A DNA stretch of 64,000 nucleotides, from assembly GCA_002361355.1 (NCBI GenBank), contig DESQ01000044.1:1-64000 (forward strand). The letters run 5' to 3'. The notes beneath the pieces were generated by a model that searched no databases, had not been told where the DNA came from, and was given only the letters and a program-made list of their open reading frames with translations. The stretch comes from Lachnospiraceae bacterium UBA3310 (lineage in GTDB: Bacteria > Bacillota > Clostridia > Lachnospirales > Lachnospiraceae). This document shows positions 8,872-18,088 of the stretch, in pieces (positions within the stretch are counted from its first letter, which is position 1; the number at the start of each line of letters is the position of its first letter). The translations under genes were made by a program, and so were the position numbers.

Positions 8872-8935
8872 GTGGAACAGGCGAGATTCTCTCTATTTCC
8901 CATTTTTTACCAGCCAGCGAAGATAAAATTGTGGT

Positions 8936-9610
8936 TTATGCATAATCCCTTCTCTCAATCACCTTCACACAGACAATAGCAGACAGCATCATAATGAGCA
9001 ATGCCGTTCCAAGCGCAAGCGCCCCCACAAATACAATCCTCTGCGTAACAAATTCCAGTCTTTCCATCGCATAGGGTTCTTTATCCGCTTTTTCCAGAAT
9101 AAACATAAACAGGAAAAACATGCCCATACCCGGCGCAACCCTCACAACATTGCCTAAATACTGCCAGTTGTTTTTTCCTTCCCCGAAAACATAAGAAATC
9201 AGGTATTCCAGAGCCACAATGACGATGGCCAATGCCAGATTACACAGAAACAACCCCAGCGTCATCCATGTTATCTTATAGCCAAACAGACTGTAGACTC
9301 CCATGCCGGCAAGGCAAATAATCACTGTCATGACGATATAGGACATGCCGTACAAAAACCGGCCCGCCACTCTCTCCGTCACCGTCCCGGGAAGCATCAG
9401 CAAAAAACCCGTATTTTTTTTGGAGCAGCTTCCAAAGGGTGCTGTGGAAAACAGCGTTGCGATAAAGAGCATATAACAGCAGGTAACCATCACGCCGATT
9501 CCGCCCATTCCCCTTCCCACCAGTACCGCCACGATGGCAAGCGGCAGCATGATCCGCAACTGTTGCTTTGTCAACATATAATCTATTTTCATGTAATTAA
9601 CTGCTCTCAT
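8936..9610 (-). CDS. ABC-2 type transporter permease
   Basis: A permease of about 224 residues from the ATG at 9610, which follows GGAGGAGTGAAA; a GTG two codons earlier overlaps the ribosome binding site. Six hydrophobic segments are visible, including LRIMLPLAIVAVLVG, FLYGMSYIVMTVIICLAG, LGLFLCNLALAIVIVALEYL and IVFVGALALGTALLIMMLSA. It lies 15 bp after the ATPase gene and is the membrane half of that exporter. Gene order GntR-ATPase-permease matches the YtrA/YtrB-type systems of Firmicutes, several of which respond to cell-wall-active compounds. The substrate cannot be read from the sequence. Confidence 0.8.
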   Translation of the reverse strand: MRAVNYMKIDYMLTKQQLRIMLPLAIVAVLVGRGMGGIGVMVTCCYMLFIATLFSTAPFGSCSKKNTGFLLMLPGTVTERVAGRFLYGMSYIVMTVIICLAGMGVYSLFGYKITWMTLGLFLCNLALAIVIVALEYLISYVFGEGKNNWQYLGNVVRVAPGMGMFFLFMFILEKADKEPYAMERLEFVTQRIVFVGALALGTALLIMMLSAIVCVKVIERRDYA

Positions 9611-9625
9611 TTTCACTCCTCCATC

Positions 9626-10492
9626 CTACATCCGGTTTCCATTCTCTCTGTGTTTGATAAAATGAATCACAATATTATCGATATTCGGCTTCTCCACCAA
9701 AAACGCATTCCCCAGAAGCGCCGCTTTTTCGCTCGGCAGAATCGCCTCAAACCCGTAGGCGTTCTCCTCCAGTCCAATCAGTTCCTCTCTCAGCGCCGGC
9801 GGGATCGCCCCGCTCTCCCCCTTCACCAGAAGAAAGTTCTCAATCATCTCGTCCTTGGCATCATGAAGGACAGTCCGTCCCCCGTCAATAAAGTAAATAT
9901 AATCCGCGATCTGCTCTAAGTCGCTCAAAATGTGGGTGGAGAAAATCACACTGCGCTGTCCGTCCATCACATACTCCTGTAACAGCTTCAGGATCTCTGT
10001 CCGCATCACCGGATCGAGACCGTTTGTCGCCTCATCCAAAACAAGGAGTTTTGTATCTCTGGATAACACTGACGCAAACATCAGCATCACCTTCATGCCT
10101 CTGGAAAAATCCTTCACCTGTTTCTTCTCCGGCAGATTCCATTTTTGTAAAAATTTGTTAAATTTTTCTTCCGAAAAGGTCGCATAAAAATCGTTTAACA
10201 CACTGCGGATGTTCTTCACTGTAAAGTTGTCAGGAAAGTAGGATTCATCCCCCACATACCCAATCTGTTCCCTGTAGGTTCTCACATCATCCTTACAGGT
10301 AATGCCGTCAATGTACACCTTTCCGTCGTTGCATTTTAAAACGCCTGTGATCAGGTTAAGCGTGGTGGTCTTTCCGGAACCGTTTGGCCCCACATATCCC
10401 ATAATATAGCCCTTCGGCAGGGTAAAACTGATGTCCTTTAAATCAAAAGTCTTATAATGCTTTGACAGATTTTTTACTTCCAGCAATTCCAT
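9626..10492 (-). CDS. ABC transporter ATP-binding protein
   Basis: A 288-residue cytosolic ATPase subunit. It has Walker A GPNGSGKTTTLNLI near residue 37, a signature motif in the variant form DFSRGMKVML near residue 130, Walker B KLLVLDEATNGLDP near residue 150 and the switch His in FSTHILSDLEQ. The C-terminal 70 residues extend past the ATPase fold, as in exporters of the YtrB/BcrA type. It lies 24 bp after the GntR gene and 15 bp before the permease, so the three are one operon under the operator at 10943. Confidence 0.93.
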   Translation of the reverse strand: MELLEVKNLSKHYKTFDLKDISFTLPKGYIMGYVGPNGSGKTTTLNLITGVLKCNDGKVYIDGITCKDDVRTYREQIGYVGDESYFPDNFTVKNIRSVLNDFYATFSEEKFNKFLQKWNLPEKKQVKDFSRGMKVMLMFASVLSRDTKLLVLDEATNGLDPVMRTEILKLLQEYVMDGQRSVIFSTHILSDLEQIADYIYFIDGGRTVLHDAKDEMIENFLLVKGESGAIPPALREELIGLEENAYGFEAILPSEKAALLGNAFLVEKPNIDNIVIHFIKHRENGNRM

Positions 10493-10516
10493 ATACTCCC
10501 GTTCCTTTCTGAAACC

Positions 10517-10888
10517 TTATGTTTCCAATAAATTATGAAAAATATCCGTCAGCTCCTCGCGGGGCATTCCCATAGCCTTCGCCGTCTCAATCGCCGTGGA
10601 AAGTCCTTCCTCTATCCGCATAAGGTACTGTTCGCGCAGCAGCTTATTGTCTGTAGGAAGCACGACGCTTCCTTTCCCCTGCATGGTAGCGATAAAACCT
10701 TCCGCCTCCAGCTCGCTGTATGCGCGAGTGGTGGTGATCACGCTGACACCCACCTCCTTCGCAAGCTGCCGGATGGAAGGAAGCGTTGTTCCCTCCGGGA
10801 TCTGGCCGTTTAAGATCTGTTCTTTGAGCTGTTCTCTGATCTGCGCATAAATCGGCAGTTCAGATTGGTTCGATATAATAATTTTCAA
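10517..10888 (-). CDS. GntR family regulator, YtrA subfamily
   Basis: A repressor of about 123 residues, taking the TTG start at 10888 preceded by GGGAGGCAGGCA. A longer reading to 11002 would add 38 residues translated from the operator and promoter region and is unlikely. Residues 5-75 form the winged helix (LPIYAQIREQLKEQILNGQI, LPSIRQLAKEVGVSVITTTR). The short all-helical tail (about 50 residues) is typical of YtrA-type GntR proteins, which lack a large ligand domain. It probably represses its own ABC operon through the inverted repeat covering the -10 box. Confidence 0.88.
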   Translation of the reverse strand: MKIIISNQSELPIYAQIREQLKEQILNGQIPEGTTLPSIRQLAKEVGVSVITTTRAYSELEAEGFIATMQGKGSVVLPTDNKLLREQYLMRIEEGLSTAIETAKAMGMPREELTDIFHNLLET

Positions 10889-10942
10889 TGCCTGCCTCCC
10901 TTTTTTTGCGCTCACTGTCGTCACAGCCAGCGCCGCCAGTAT

Positions 10943-10986
10943 ATACTGTATATATATCATTATATACAGTATTAACAGTTTGTCAA
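10943..10986 (-). promoter_or_regulatory. GntR operator over the ABC operon promoter
   Basis: Minus-strand TTGACA (10981-10986) and TATAAT (10959-10964) are 16 bp apart. A perfect inverted repeat, ATACTGTATATA with TATATACAGTAT and a 6-bp centre (10943-10972), covers the -10 element. This is the expected site for repression by the adjacent GntR protein. The promoter and dyad are seen directly; the binding partner is inferred from position. Confidence 0.8.
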
Positions 10987-11035
10987 TATATAAATGAAAC
11001 AAAATGAAACAATCCTAACTCGTATCACCCGTGCA

Positions 11036-11080
11036 TGAAAAAAAGACGAAATTCCCTACTTTACTAGGAATTTCGTCTTT
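11036..11080 (-). terminator. Terminator of the tRNA-Arg gene
   Basis: A perfect 14-bp stem (11042-11055 with 11067-11080) and 11-nt loop are followed on the minus strand by seven T. It begins about 10 bp after the tRNA 3' end. Confidence 0.9.
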
Positions 11081-11089
11081 CTCATCAAC

Positions 11090-11163
11090 CGTGCGTTAGA
11101 GGATTCGAACCCCCGACCTTTTGGTCCGTAGCCAAACGCTCTATCCAGCTGAGCTAAACGCAC
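11090..11163 (-). tRNA. tRNA-Arg (anticodon ACG)
   Basis: Read on the minus strand, a full cloverleaf can be drawn: acceptor GTGCGTT/AACGCAC, D stem GCTC/GAGC, anticodon stem TTTGG/CCAAA with loop CTACGGA giving anticodon ACG, variable AGGTC and T arm GGGGG-TTCGAAT-CCTCT. The discriminator would be G. CCA is not encoded, so it must be added post-transcriptionally. A34 would be deaminated to inosine to read CGU, CGC and CGA. It is a stand-alone gene with its own consensus promoter and terminator. Confidence 0.97.
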
Positions 11164-11181
11164 ATCTTCACAACAAAAGTT

Positions 11182-11210
11182 ATTATATAGTCTTTTCAGG
11201 TAATTGTCAA
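11182..11210 (-). promoter_or_regulatory. Consensus promoter of tRNA-Arg
   Basis: TTGACA (11205-11210) and TATAAT (11182-11187) on the minus strand have a 17-bp spacer, matching the sigma-A consensus at all twelve positions. The tRNA 5' end lies 18 bp beyond the -10 box. Confidence 0.92.
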
Positions 11211-11221
11211 GTATTCGCCCC

Positions 11222-11252
11222 AAAGAAAAGAGCGGTTCTGTACGAACCGCTC
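11222..11252 (-). terminator. Terminator of the chemosensory operon
   Basis: A 9-bp stem GAGCGGTTC/GAACCGCTC with a 5-nt loop is followed by TTTTCTTT on the minus strand, 19 bp after the MCP stop codon. Confidence 0.88.
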
Positions 11253-11270
11253 CTCTATTGTTTCTATTTA

Positions 11271-13043
11271 TCAATACTTGTCGTCGTCCAGAGAAATGGT
11301 CGGCTCATTGTTGTCATAGGAGGACGGGGTATTGTCTACATAGCCGCCACCCGCGCCATTTGTTAACAACTGATATCTTGCCATCAGGTTCTTTAAGGTT
11401 ACCGCCTGGTTGGACAGTTCCTCACTTGCCGCCGCACACTCTTCACTGGTAGCTGCGTTGGTCTGTACCACGGTAGAAACCTGAGAAATAGCCTGGTCAA
11501 TCTGGGAGATCGCCGTTGCCTGATCATTGGAAGAAGAGGTAATATTGCCGATCAGTCCAACAATCTCATCAATGGAATTTACAATCTCGTCAAGAGACTT
11601 CGCGGTATCCTGCGCAATCTTCGCGCCATTGCCAACCTTGTGGATCGTATCGTCGATCATCTCCGCCGTCTCGCTTGCTGCAGCAGCGCTCTTCGCCGCC
11701 AGATTTCTGACTTCCTCTGCAACCACTGCAAAACCTTTGCCGTGTACACCTGCTCTTGCCGCCTCAACTGCAGCATTCAGCGCAAGAATATTGGTCTGGA
11801 ATGCGATATCGTCGATGGTCTTGATAATCTTGGAAATCGTCTCCGAAGATGCATTGATATCATCCATAGCCTCAATCATAGCCTTCATCTGGTCGTTTCC
11901 GGATGTCGCCATATCTTTTATGTTATGTACCAGTACGTTCGCCTCGCCTGCCTGCGTTGCATTTTCCTTGGTACGCTGTGTCACCTCATCCATGGAAGCC
12001 GTTACCTGCTCGATTGCACTTGCCTGCTCGGTGGAACCCTGTGCCAAAGCCTGGCTGGCATTTGCCACCTGCTCAGAACCGACCGTAATCTGTGCGCTTG
12101 CCTCCTTGACATTGCTCAACGTCATGTTATTCTCAGAAAGCAATCTGACAATCGCCTTGCCCAACACATCCTTATCGCTTCTGGGATTTGCCTCCATGGT
12201 CAAATTACCATGAGAGATCGCCTCCGTGATTTTTGTCTGTTCCTTGACCGCATCCGCCATCTGCTTGAACTCATCTAACAGTTCACCCAGATCGTCATTG
12301 TAAATCTTCTCACAGTCCACATCCACCTCTCCGTCGGCCATCTTTTTTGCAGCCTCGGACAGCTTCGCCATAGGTTTTGTAATCGCCTTAATCAGGAACA
12401 GGCAGTATGCGATAGTGATAAGAACCGCCACAACAACAACCACTACCTGCAAAATCGTCAAACCTGTAAGCTGCTGCTGTATCTGCGTTTCTTTTGCTCT
12501 GGAAGCCTCCTCCATCGTAGTGATCAGCTCCACCAGACTGGACTCCGCATCGTCTGCAATTTCCTTACCGTTGGTCATCAGATCGTTGACCGCCTGCTCT
12601 ACCTGACCGGCCTTCGCCATATCAATATCTTCCTGCGTGGAATCATACCAGGAATTGATCTTGTTTACCACAGAGCGGTACTCTGACTCCGTCTCAGAAT
12701 CCATGTTACCTGCCCTTTTCTCAAAAAGATCAAAATACTCCTGAGCGTCCGCCTTATAGGTTTCGATCATCTTTTCCTGCTGCTGCAGCGCCTCAGGATC
12801 GTCGTAATAAGCCAACAGTATGTTACGCACACGAACTTTGATATTACAGAAATTAGCGAATGCCTGCGTGATATCGTACTGCGCCATTGCACTGTTATTC
12901 AGACTCGTGCGAGCCTGATTCACCATGTTGGAGGACCAGATGCCCACTGCTGAAATGATGACTATCAAAACTAACATAAGAACACTAAACAAAGTAATTT
13001 TTTTTCTGACTGACATGTCATTAATTGAAAATCTCTTCTTCAT
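11271..13043 (-). CDS. Methyl-accepting chemotaxis protein
   Basis: A 590-residue transmembrane receptor. TM1 lies at about 14-36 (ITLFSVLMLVLIVIISAVGI); an extracellular four-helix-bundle sensor of about 150 residues follows; TM2 is at about 193-217 (LTILQVVVVVVAVLITIAYC), then HAMP and a cytoplasmic signalling coiled coil. The conserved tip DIAFQTNILALNAAVEAARA binds CheA and CheW. No C-terminal pentapeptide for CheR/CheB tethering is seen; the tail is SLDDDKY. It is the last gene of the cluster and the only receptor in the window. The ligand is unknown. ATG follows AAAAAGGAGAAATTACC. Confidence 0.95.
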   Translation of the reverse strand: MKKRFSINDMSVRKKITLFSVLMLVLIVIISAVGIWSSNMVNQARTSLNNSAMAQYDITQAFANFCNIKVRVRNILLAYYDDPEALQQQEKMIETYKADAQEYFDLFEKRAGNMDSETESEYRSVVNKINSWYDSTQEDIDMAKAGQVEQAVNDLMTNGKEIADDAESSLVELITTMEEASRAKETQIQQQLTGLTILQVVVVVVAVLITIAYCLFLIKAITKPMAKLSEAAKKMADGEVDVDCEKIYNDDLGELLDEFKQMADAVKEQTKITEAISHGNLTMEANPRSDKDVLGKAIVRLLSENNMTLSNVKEASAQITVGSEQVANASQALAQGSTEQASAIEQVTASMDEVTQRTKENATQAGEANVLVHNIKDMATSGNDQMKAMIEAMDDINASSETISKIIKTIDDIAFQTNILALNAAVEAARAGVHGKGFAVVAEEVRNLAAKSAAAASETAEMIDDTIHKVGNGAKIAQDTAKSLDEIVNSIDEIVGLIGNITSSSNDQATAISQIDQAISQVSTVVQTNAATSEECAAASEELSNQAVTLKNLMARYQLLTNGAGGGYVDNTPSSYDNNEPTISLDDDKY

Positions 13044-13058
13044 GGTAATTTCTCCTTT

Positions 13059-13598
13059 TTATGATTGTTCGTCCTTGCGGGCGTCTTCCATAACTGCCTC
13101 TACGTCTTCCTGTCTGATCAGTCGCTCCGGATCGATCAGAAGTTTCACCATATCTCCTGTTCTGGCCAGACCATATACATATTTGTTACGTTCGTGGTCT
13201 TTTCTTCCCAGAGACGGCGGAGGCATGATACTTTCGTCTGCAATCGTATCTACTTCCGCTATCTTCTCTACGATCAAACCGATCATGGTTGACTTTACAT
13301 CAATGACGATAATACATGTCCTATCCGTATATTCGGTAGGTTCCATCTTAAACCTGACGCGAACGTCGATCACAGGAATAATCTTACCTCGAAGATTGAT
13401 CAGACCCTTAATGTAATCGTCCACCTCGGGGATTGCCGCGATCGGCTGCATCGCTATGATTTCATTCACATAGCTGATGCTTATACCGAAGAACTCTTTC
13501 CCGATCTGAAATGTCATGAATTTTCCCTTTTGGGAATCTTCTTCTTCAAGCCCTTCCAGCTCGTCTGTCTCTTCATTCTTTTCTAATTCTTCCGCCAT
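13059..13598 (-). CDS. cheW: Chemotaxis adaptor CheW
   Basis: A 179-residue cytosolic scaffold that couples receptor to CheA. An acidic leader of about 25 residues (ELEGLEEEDSQKGKF) precedes a CheW SH3-like double barrel (MTFQIGKEFFGISISYVNEI, then GLINLRGKIIPVIDVRVRF, the conserved RGxxxPxxD region). A short charged extension follows the domain. It starts 3 bp after the cheA stop and ends 15 bp before the MCP gene, so co-translation with both is likely. CheV is excluded because no receiver domain is present. Confidence 0.94.
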   Translation of the reverse strand: MAEELEKNEETDELEGLEEEDSQKGKFMTFQIGKEFFGISISYVNEIIAMQPIAAIPEVDDYIKGLINLRGKIIPVIDVRVRFKMEPTEYTDRTCIIVIDVKSTMIGLIVEKIAEVDTIADESIMPPPSLGRKDHERNKYVYGLARTGDMVKLLIDPERLIRQEDVEAVMEDARKDEQS

Positions 13599-13601
13599 GT
13601 A

Positions 13602-15734
13602 CTATCTCCTTTCCCCGTCCTGCATCAGCAGTCCGGCAATATCCAGGATCAGTGCAATGCTTCCGTCTCCCAACTGTGTACAGCCGGAAAGGCCCTTAAT
13701 TTTCTTGACATAGGACGGGATCGGTTTTACCACGATCTCCTGCTCCTGTAACAACTTGTCAATCAGGACGCATACCTGACTTCCCTCATGTTCCAGCACA
13801 ACGACGATTCCCTCTTCAACCTTATCCACTGAATTAGGCAGACCATACCTTTCATTCAGGCGGATAAAGGGATAACACTCGCCCCGCAAAACAATGTATT
13901 CTTCCCCGCTCGGCTCATAGATAAGTGAATCCTCGCCCACTCTCACAAACTCTTTGATAGAAGCCGTCTCAATCACAAACGGAGAATCACCTACCTGTAC
14001 CACAATACCGTTGATGATCGCCAGCGTAAGAGGTATCACCAGCGTCATTTCCGATCCTTCAAACTCCACACTGGTAATATCAAGCCTTCCGCTGATGGAC
14101 TGGATATTTTTAACCACTACATCCATGCCCACGCCCCTGCCAGAATATTCGGTAACCTCTTCCTTGGTGGAAAAGCCTGGCAGCGTGATAAAGCGAAATA
14201 TTTCTTTTTCTGTAAATTCGCTCATTGGCTTGTTCTCAATGACACCCTTCTCCAACGCTTTCTGGTACAATTTTTCCTTATTCAGGCCCTTACCGTCGTC
14301 CTTAACACTGATATAAACCTTACCGCCTTCATTCTTCGCTTCCAGGGTAATCTTACCTTTGGCCGGTTTTCCGACTGCGGTTCTGTCAGCCGCATTTTCC
14401 TCGATTCCATGATCCACCGAGTTCCTCACCAGATGCATCAGCGGATCGGTAATGTGTTCGATGATATTCTTATCCACTTCCGTGTTCTCACCGATCACTT
14501 CCAGTTCAATGTCCTTACCCAGCTTTCTGGACACATCGAAAACAATTCTTCTCATCTTCTGGAAAACGTTGGTCAGCGGCATCATACGCATCGACATGAT
14601 GACTTCCTGCAGTTCCGTAGTAATCTTAGACAACTGTCCGGACGCCTTCTGGAAATTGGAAAGTTCCAGTCCGGGCACTTTCAGATCCGGATTCTGCAGT
14701 ACCACTGCCTCTGCGATAACCAGCTCACCGATCAGATCCATCAAAGCGTCCATCTTCTCCACATTCACACTGATGATCGTCTGCTGCTTGGGCTGATGCT
14801 TTGCAAGCGTTTTGCCCTTGCCGGCCTCCTTGGTCTTAACCACATAGTCACCGGGTTTGGGAGCCTCCTGCTTCTTGTCCTGAGCCTCGTCTTTTGATGC
14901 TGCGGCAGGCGCGGGTGCAGGAGCGGCATCCTCTCTGCCAAACTCCGAGAGAGCAGCTCCGTACTCCTCCTTGGTGAGCTCGTCAAAATTGATTTCCTCC
15001 GCCTCGGAGCTGTCAATCAGAGCAATGACCTCGTCCTTCGAGCTCTTCGTCTGCAACAGCATATGAAAGCCTTCCGCCACAATCACATCGGCACTGGCTT
15101 CATTGGAAAGAATATCATCCGGCGTATAGAGCAAATCCTCCGCAACTTCCTTCAAAGCATAGGTAGCCGAGTACGCCCTCAAATTACTCATCTGTGTATC
15201 GCTTCGATAATGAATCGAAATCCGGTAAAAGTGACTGTCATCTCCCGCCACCGGCGTAATGTAGAACTGTGTCGGTTCCACATGCCTGTTTGCCTGCGGC
15301 ATCTCGATGCCCTGTTTCTTGATCTCGCCTTTCAGGCGGCCAAGGAACTCATCCAGATCCTCCACAAGCTGCTTTTCATCACCGTCCGGTGTGTCACCAT
15401 TCTTCAGTTTATCCAGCTCACCCGTCACAAAATCTGACACGGCAAGCACCTTCTCCACCAGTTCCAAGTGGGGCACATCGTCCGGGTGGGATTCTCTCAG
15501 GTAGTAAAACACATCTTCCAGTTTATGGGTAACTTTCGTGATGTTCTCATACATCAAAACGCCTGAGGAACCTTTGATGGTGTGCATAATGCGGAAAATT
15601 TCATTGATATCGGCATCATCGAAGCAGTCAGCATCCTGTTTTTCCAATATTATGCCTTCCAGTTTTTCCAAAAGCTGTCCGCTCTCGTATAAAAACATGT
15701 CAAGCATACTTTCTGTGTTGAATTCTTCTGCCAT
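13602..15734 (-). CDS. cheA: Chemotaxis histidine kinase CheA
   Basis: A 710-residue kinase. P1 (Hpt) holds the phospho-acceptor His51 in FRIMHTIKGSSG; a middle region of about residues 130-260 looks like a diverged P2. An Ala/Pro-rich linker (DAAPAPAPAAASKDEA) precedes the P3 dimerisation helices, the P4 ATPase (N box HLVRNSVDHGIE, DDGKGL, GRGVGMDVV) and the C-terminal P5 CheW-like domain. It phosphorylates CheB and probably the receiver protein encoded 25 bp upstream. Length is typical. No flagellar gene is near, so the output may not be motility. Confidence 0.95.
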   Translation of the reverse strand: MAEEFNTESMLDMFLYESGQLLEKLEGIILEKQDADCFDDADINEIFRIMHTIKGSSGVLMYENITKVTHKLEDVFYYLRESHPDDVPHLELVEKVLAVSDFVTGELDKLKNGDTPDGDEKQLVEDLDEFLGRLKGEIKKQGIEMPQANRHVEPTQFYITPVAGDDSHFYRISIHYRSDTQMSNLRAYSATYALKEVAEDLLYTPDDILSNEASADVIVAEGFHMLLQTKSSKDEVIALIDSSEAEEINFDELTKEEYGAALSEFGREDAAPAPAPAAASKDEAQDKKQEAPKPGDYVVKTKEAGKGKTLAKHQPKQQTIISVNVEKMDALMDLIGELVIAEAVVLQNPDLKVPGLELSNFQKASGQLSKITTELQEVIMSMRMMPLTNVFQKMRRIVFDVSRKLGKDIELEVIGENTEVDKNIIEHITDPLMHLVRNSVDHGIEENAADRTAVGKPAKGKITLEAKNEGGKVYISVKDDGKGLNKEKLYQKALEKGVIENKPMSEFTEKEIFRFITLPGFSTKEEVTEYSGRGVGMDVVVKNIQSISGRLDITSVEFEGSEMTLVIPLTLAIINGIVVQVGDSPFVIETASIKEFVRVGEDSLIYEPSGEEYIVLRGECYPFIRLNERYGLPNSVDKVEEGIVVVLEHEGSQVCVLIDKLLQEQEIVVKPIPSYVKKIKGLSGCTQLGDGSIALILDIAGLLMQDGERR

Positions 15735-15759
15735 ACTTCCTCCTAATCTTAAGGATTTC

Positions 15760-16152
15760 CTAAATCAGCCCCAGCTTATTTAACACCTTTTCAAACTTCT
15801 CCACATCTATCGGTTTTCCGGCATAGGCTTCGCATCCAAGCTCAAACGCCATCTTTACATTGCGTTCGTCGTTAAGCGCCGTCGTCATGATAACCTTGAC
15901 ACGCTTGCTCTTGGGTATGCCCTTCTGCGCTTCGATATCACGGATCGCCTTCAACACCTGATAGCCATCCATAACAGGCATCATCACATCCAGACATGCC
16001 AGATCATAGGGCTCTCCGTCCTCAAGCGCCATCATAAAGGCATCCACAGCCTCTTCGCCGTCCACCATCACGTCGCATTCGCCGTAGCGTGAGAGCTGTT
16101 TATCCATAAACTTACGGCTGGCGAAGTCATCTTCAGCCAATAAAATCTTCAT
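15760..16152 (-). CDS. Single-domain response regulator (CheY-like)
   Basis: A 130-residue receiver domain alone. The acidic pocket is in MKILLAEDD, the phospho-acceptor Asp in LACLDVMMPVMDGYQVL near residue 54, the switch Thr in VIMTTALND and the conserved Lys in AYAGKPIDV. It lies between cheB and cheA, so CheA is its probable kinase. It is CheY-like by architecture, but without a flagellar switch nearby its partner could instead be another protein in the cluster, for example the Hpt/histidine kinase branch. ATG follows AAAGGAGCTGAGCGCAT. Confidence 0.9.
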   Translation of the reverse strand: MKILLAEDDFASRKFMDKQLSRYGECDVMVDGEEAVDAFMMALEDGEPYDLACLDVMMPVMDGYQVLKAIRDIEAQKGIPKSKRVKVIMTTALNDERNVKMAFELGCEAYAGKPIDVEKFEKVLNKLGLI

Positions 16153-16192
16153 ATGCGCTCAGCTCCTTTCCTCTATAATGTTATAGCCATAT

Positions 16193-17218
16193 CTATTTGC
16201 TCAACAGGTTGTAAACCCTTCCTGCTATCTCAGTAACAGGCGCCTGCTGCTGCACCGCGCCGATGTCAAAAGCTACTTTCGGCATACCATAAACGACACA
16301 AGTCGCCTCATCCTGCCCGACAGTCAACGCTCCGGCGTTGCGCATCTCCAGAAGTCCCTTGGATCCATCAGCTCCCATACCGGTTAAAATCACGCCGACC
16401 GCTTTGTTCCCAGCCGCTTTCGCTACTGAACTGAACAGAACATCCACAGAGGGACAATGCCCGCTCACTCTCTCTGTTCCCCGGCACTCCACCTGATAGC
16501 CGTCGCCAACCCTGACAAGCCGCATCTGCCGGTCTCCCGGTGCGATCAGCACCTGCCCCTGCATCACACGGTCTCCTGTCTGCGCCTCCTTAACCGCCAC
16601 CTCACACTGATTGTTCAGACGGTCTGCATACATCTGTGTAAATCCGGGCGGCATATGCTGTACAATGACTACCCCCGGAATATCTCTCTTAAATCTCTTG
16701 ACCACCTCAAAAATGGCCTCGGTGCCTCCCGTCGAGGCGCCAATCGCAACAATGCGATCCTTGCCGCCCACCGGCGTAATATGACTCATAATGGCCGGAC
16801 TGTCCACACGCTTCAATCTGCCAACCTTTGCGGTAGAGGCAATCTTTACTTTCGCTGCCAGCTCCTGGCTCAGAAAATCATTCAACTGCTCTCTGGTCAG
16901 ATTGGACGGTTTATTAACAAAATCGACTGCGCCCGCCTCAAGCGCATCGAACACCTTATTGTTTAACGAACTGATCATAACTACCGGCAGGGGATACTGG
17001 GGCATCAGCTTTTTCAAGAACTCTATGCCATTCATCCTCGGCATCTCCACATCCAGCGTCATGACATCCGGCTTATATTTGAGGATCGCATCCCTCGCCG
17101 CATAGACATCTCCCACATCCGTCACGACCTCGATGTTAGGATCTGCATTCAATCCCTGCACAAGCAGTTTACGAAACACAAGTGAATCATCAACAACCAA
17201 CACTCTAATCGGTCTCAT
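16193..17218 (-). CDS. cheB: Protein-glutamate methylesterase CheB
   Basis: About 341 residues from the ATG at 17218 (AGGAG lies 8 bp upstream; a GTG three codons earlier overlaps it). The N-terminal receiver (RVLVVDDS, phospho-Asp in VMTLDVEMPRMNG) gates a C-terminal esterase with the triad region Ser in IGASTGGTEAI, His in VIVQHMPPGF and Asp in TGMGADGSKGL. It removes methyl groups from, and deamidates, the MCP in response to CheA. It starts 11 bp after cheR stops. The pairing with CheR gives a complete adaptation module. Confidence 0.95.
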   Translation of the reverse strand: MRPIRVLVVDDSLVFRKLLVQGLNADPNIEVVTDVGDVYAARDAILKYKPDVMTLDVEMPRMNGIEFLKKLMPQYPLPVVMISSLNNKVFDALEAGAVDFVNKPSNLTREQLNDFLSQELAAKVKIASTAKVGRLKRVDSPAIMSHITPVGGKDRIVAIGASTGGTEAIFEVVKRFKRDIPGVVIVQHMPPGFTQMYADRLNNQCEVAVKEAQTGDRVMQGQVLIAPGDRQMRLVRVGDGYQVECRGTERVSGHCPSVDVLFSSVAKAAGNKAVGVILTGMGADGSKGLLEMRNAGALTVGQDEATCVVYGMPKVAFDIGAVQQQAPVTEIAGRVYNLLSK

Positions 17219-17229
17219 TTGCTGCACTC

Positions 17230-18033
17230 CTATTTTCTATATATTGAAGGCTGAACATAATTGAATTTTACCATTTGACGATCCAGCCTCTCCGTCAACC
17301 CAATAAAGAGATAACCGCCCGGCTCCATATGATCGTATATTCTCTGAATCAAATCGTATTTTGTATCATCCTGAAAATAAATCATCACATTGCGCAAAAA
17401 CACAATATGGAATTTTTTCTTGAATGAAATGGGATCCATCAGATTAAACTGCCTGAAAATCACCTGCTTTCTCAGTTCATCTTTCACCCGAAATTCTTCC
17501 TGACTAACCTGTTTAAAGTAATGCCTTTTCCAATTTACCGGCAGAGGATCCACGTCATCCTTCAAATATACGCCCTTAGACGCAATATTTAAAACCTTCA
17601 TGGAGATATCTGTAGCCAGAAGCCTGGTATCCCAACCGGAATGGTTAATACCGAAAAAATCATTAATAATCATCGCAAGCGTATAGGGTTCCTCTCCCGT
17701 GGAGGAAGCGCCGCACCAGACTCTCAGATCCTTTGTCCCCATGGTCTTACTCTTCGCCCATGGAAGCGCAACGTTTTTCATAAAGTCGAAATGTTCGCTC
17801 TCACGCATGAAGTATGTATGGTTCGTAGTAAGGATATTAACCAAATCAGTGGCTTCGTTGCCCTTTGGGTTTTTCTCCACCTTCGCCATAAACTCATTAT
17901 AATTCGCATAACCGTTACGCGCCAGATAATTCTCAAGCCGCCCGCCTACCAGCACCCTTTTCTGACTCAGGTCAATGCCGTAGTGCTTCTTTACATATGT
18001 AACTATCCGTTGGAATTCGCTGTCGGTAATCAC
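17230..18033 (-). CDS. cheR: Chemotaxis methyltransferase CheR
   Basis: A 267-residue SAM-dependent methyltransferase that methylates glutamates on the MCP. It has the N-terminal helical CheR domain (residues 1-80) and a Rossmann catalytic domain with RVWCGASSTGEEPYTLAMII (SAM site, about residue 108) and FLRNVMIYFQDD near residue 215. The start is GTG behind GGGAGGCAATTGAA. There is no TPR extension. It is 55 bp downstream of the response-regulator gene and tightly linked to cheB. Confidence 0.95.
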   Translation of the reverse strand: MITDSEFQRIVTYVKKHYGIDLSQKRVLVGGRLENYLARNGYANYNEFMAKVEKNPKGNEATDLVNILTTNHTYFMRESEHFDFMKNVALPWAKSKTMGTKDLRVWCGASSTGEEPYTLAMIINDFFGINHSGWDTRLLATDISMKVLNIASKGVYLKDDVDPLPVNWKRHYFKQVSQEEFRVKDELRKQVIFRQFNLMDPISFKKKFHIVFLRNVMIYFQDDTKYDLIQRIYDHMEPGGYLFIGLTERLDRQMVKFNYVQPSIYRK

Positions 18034-18088
18034 TTCAATTGCCTCCCTACATTACCATCTTTTATTAAAGCATACAATTCTGTAAAAG

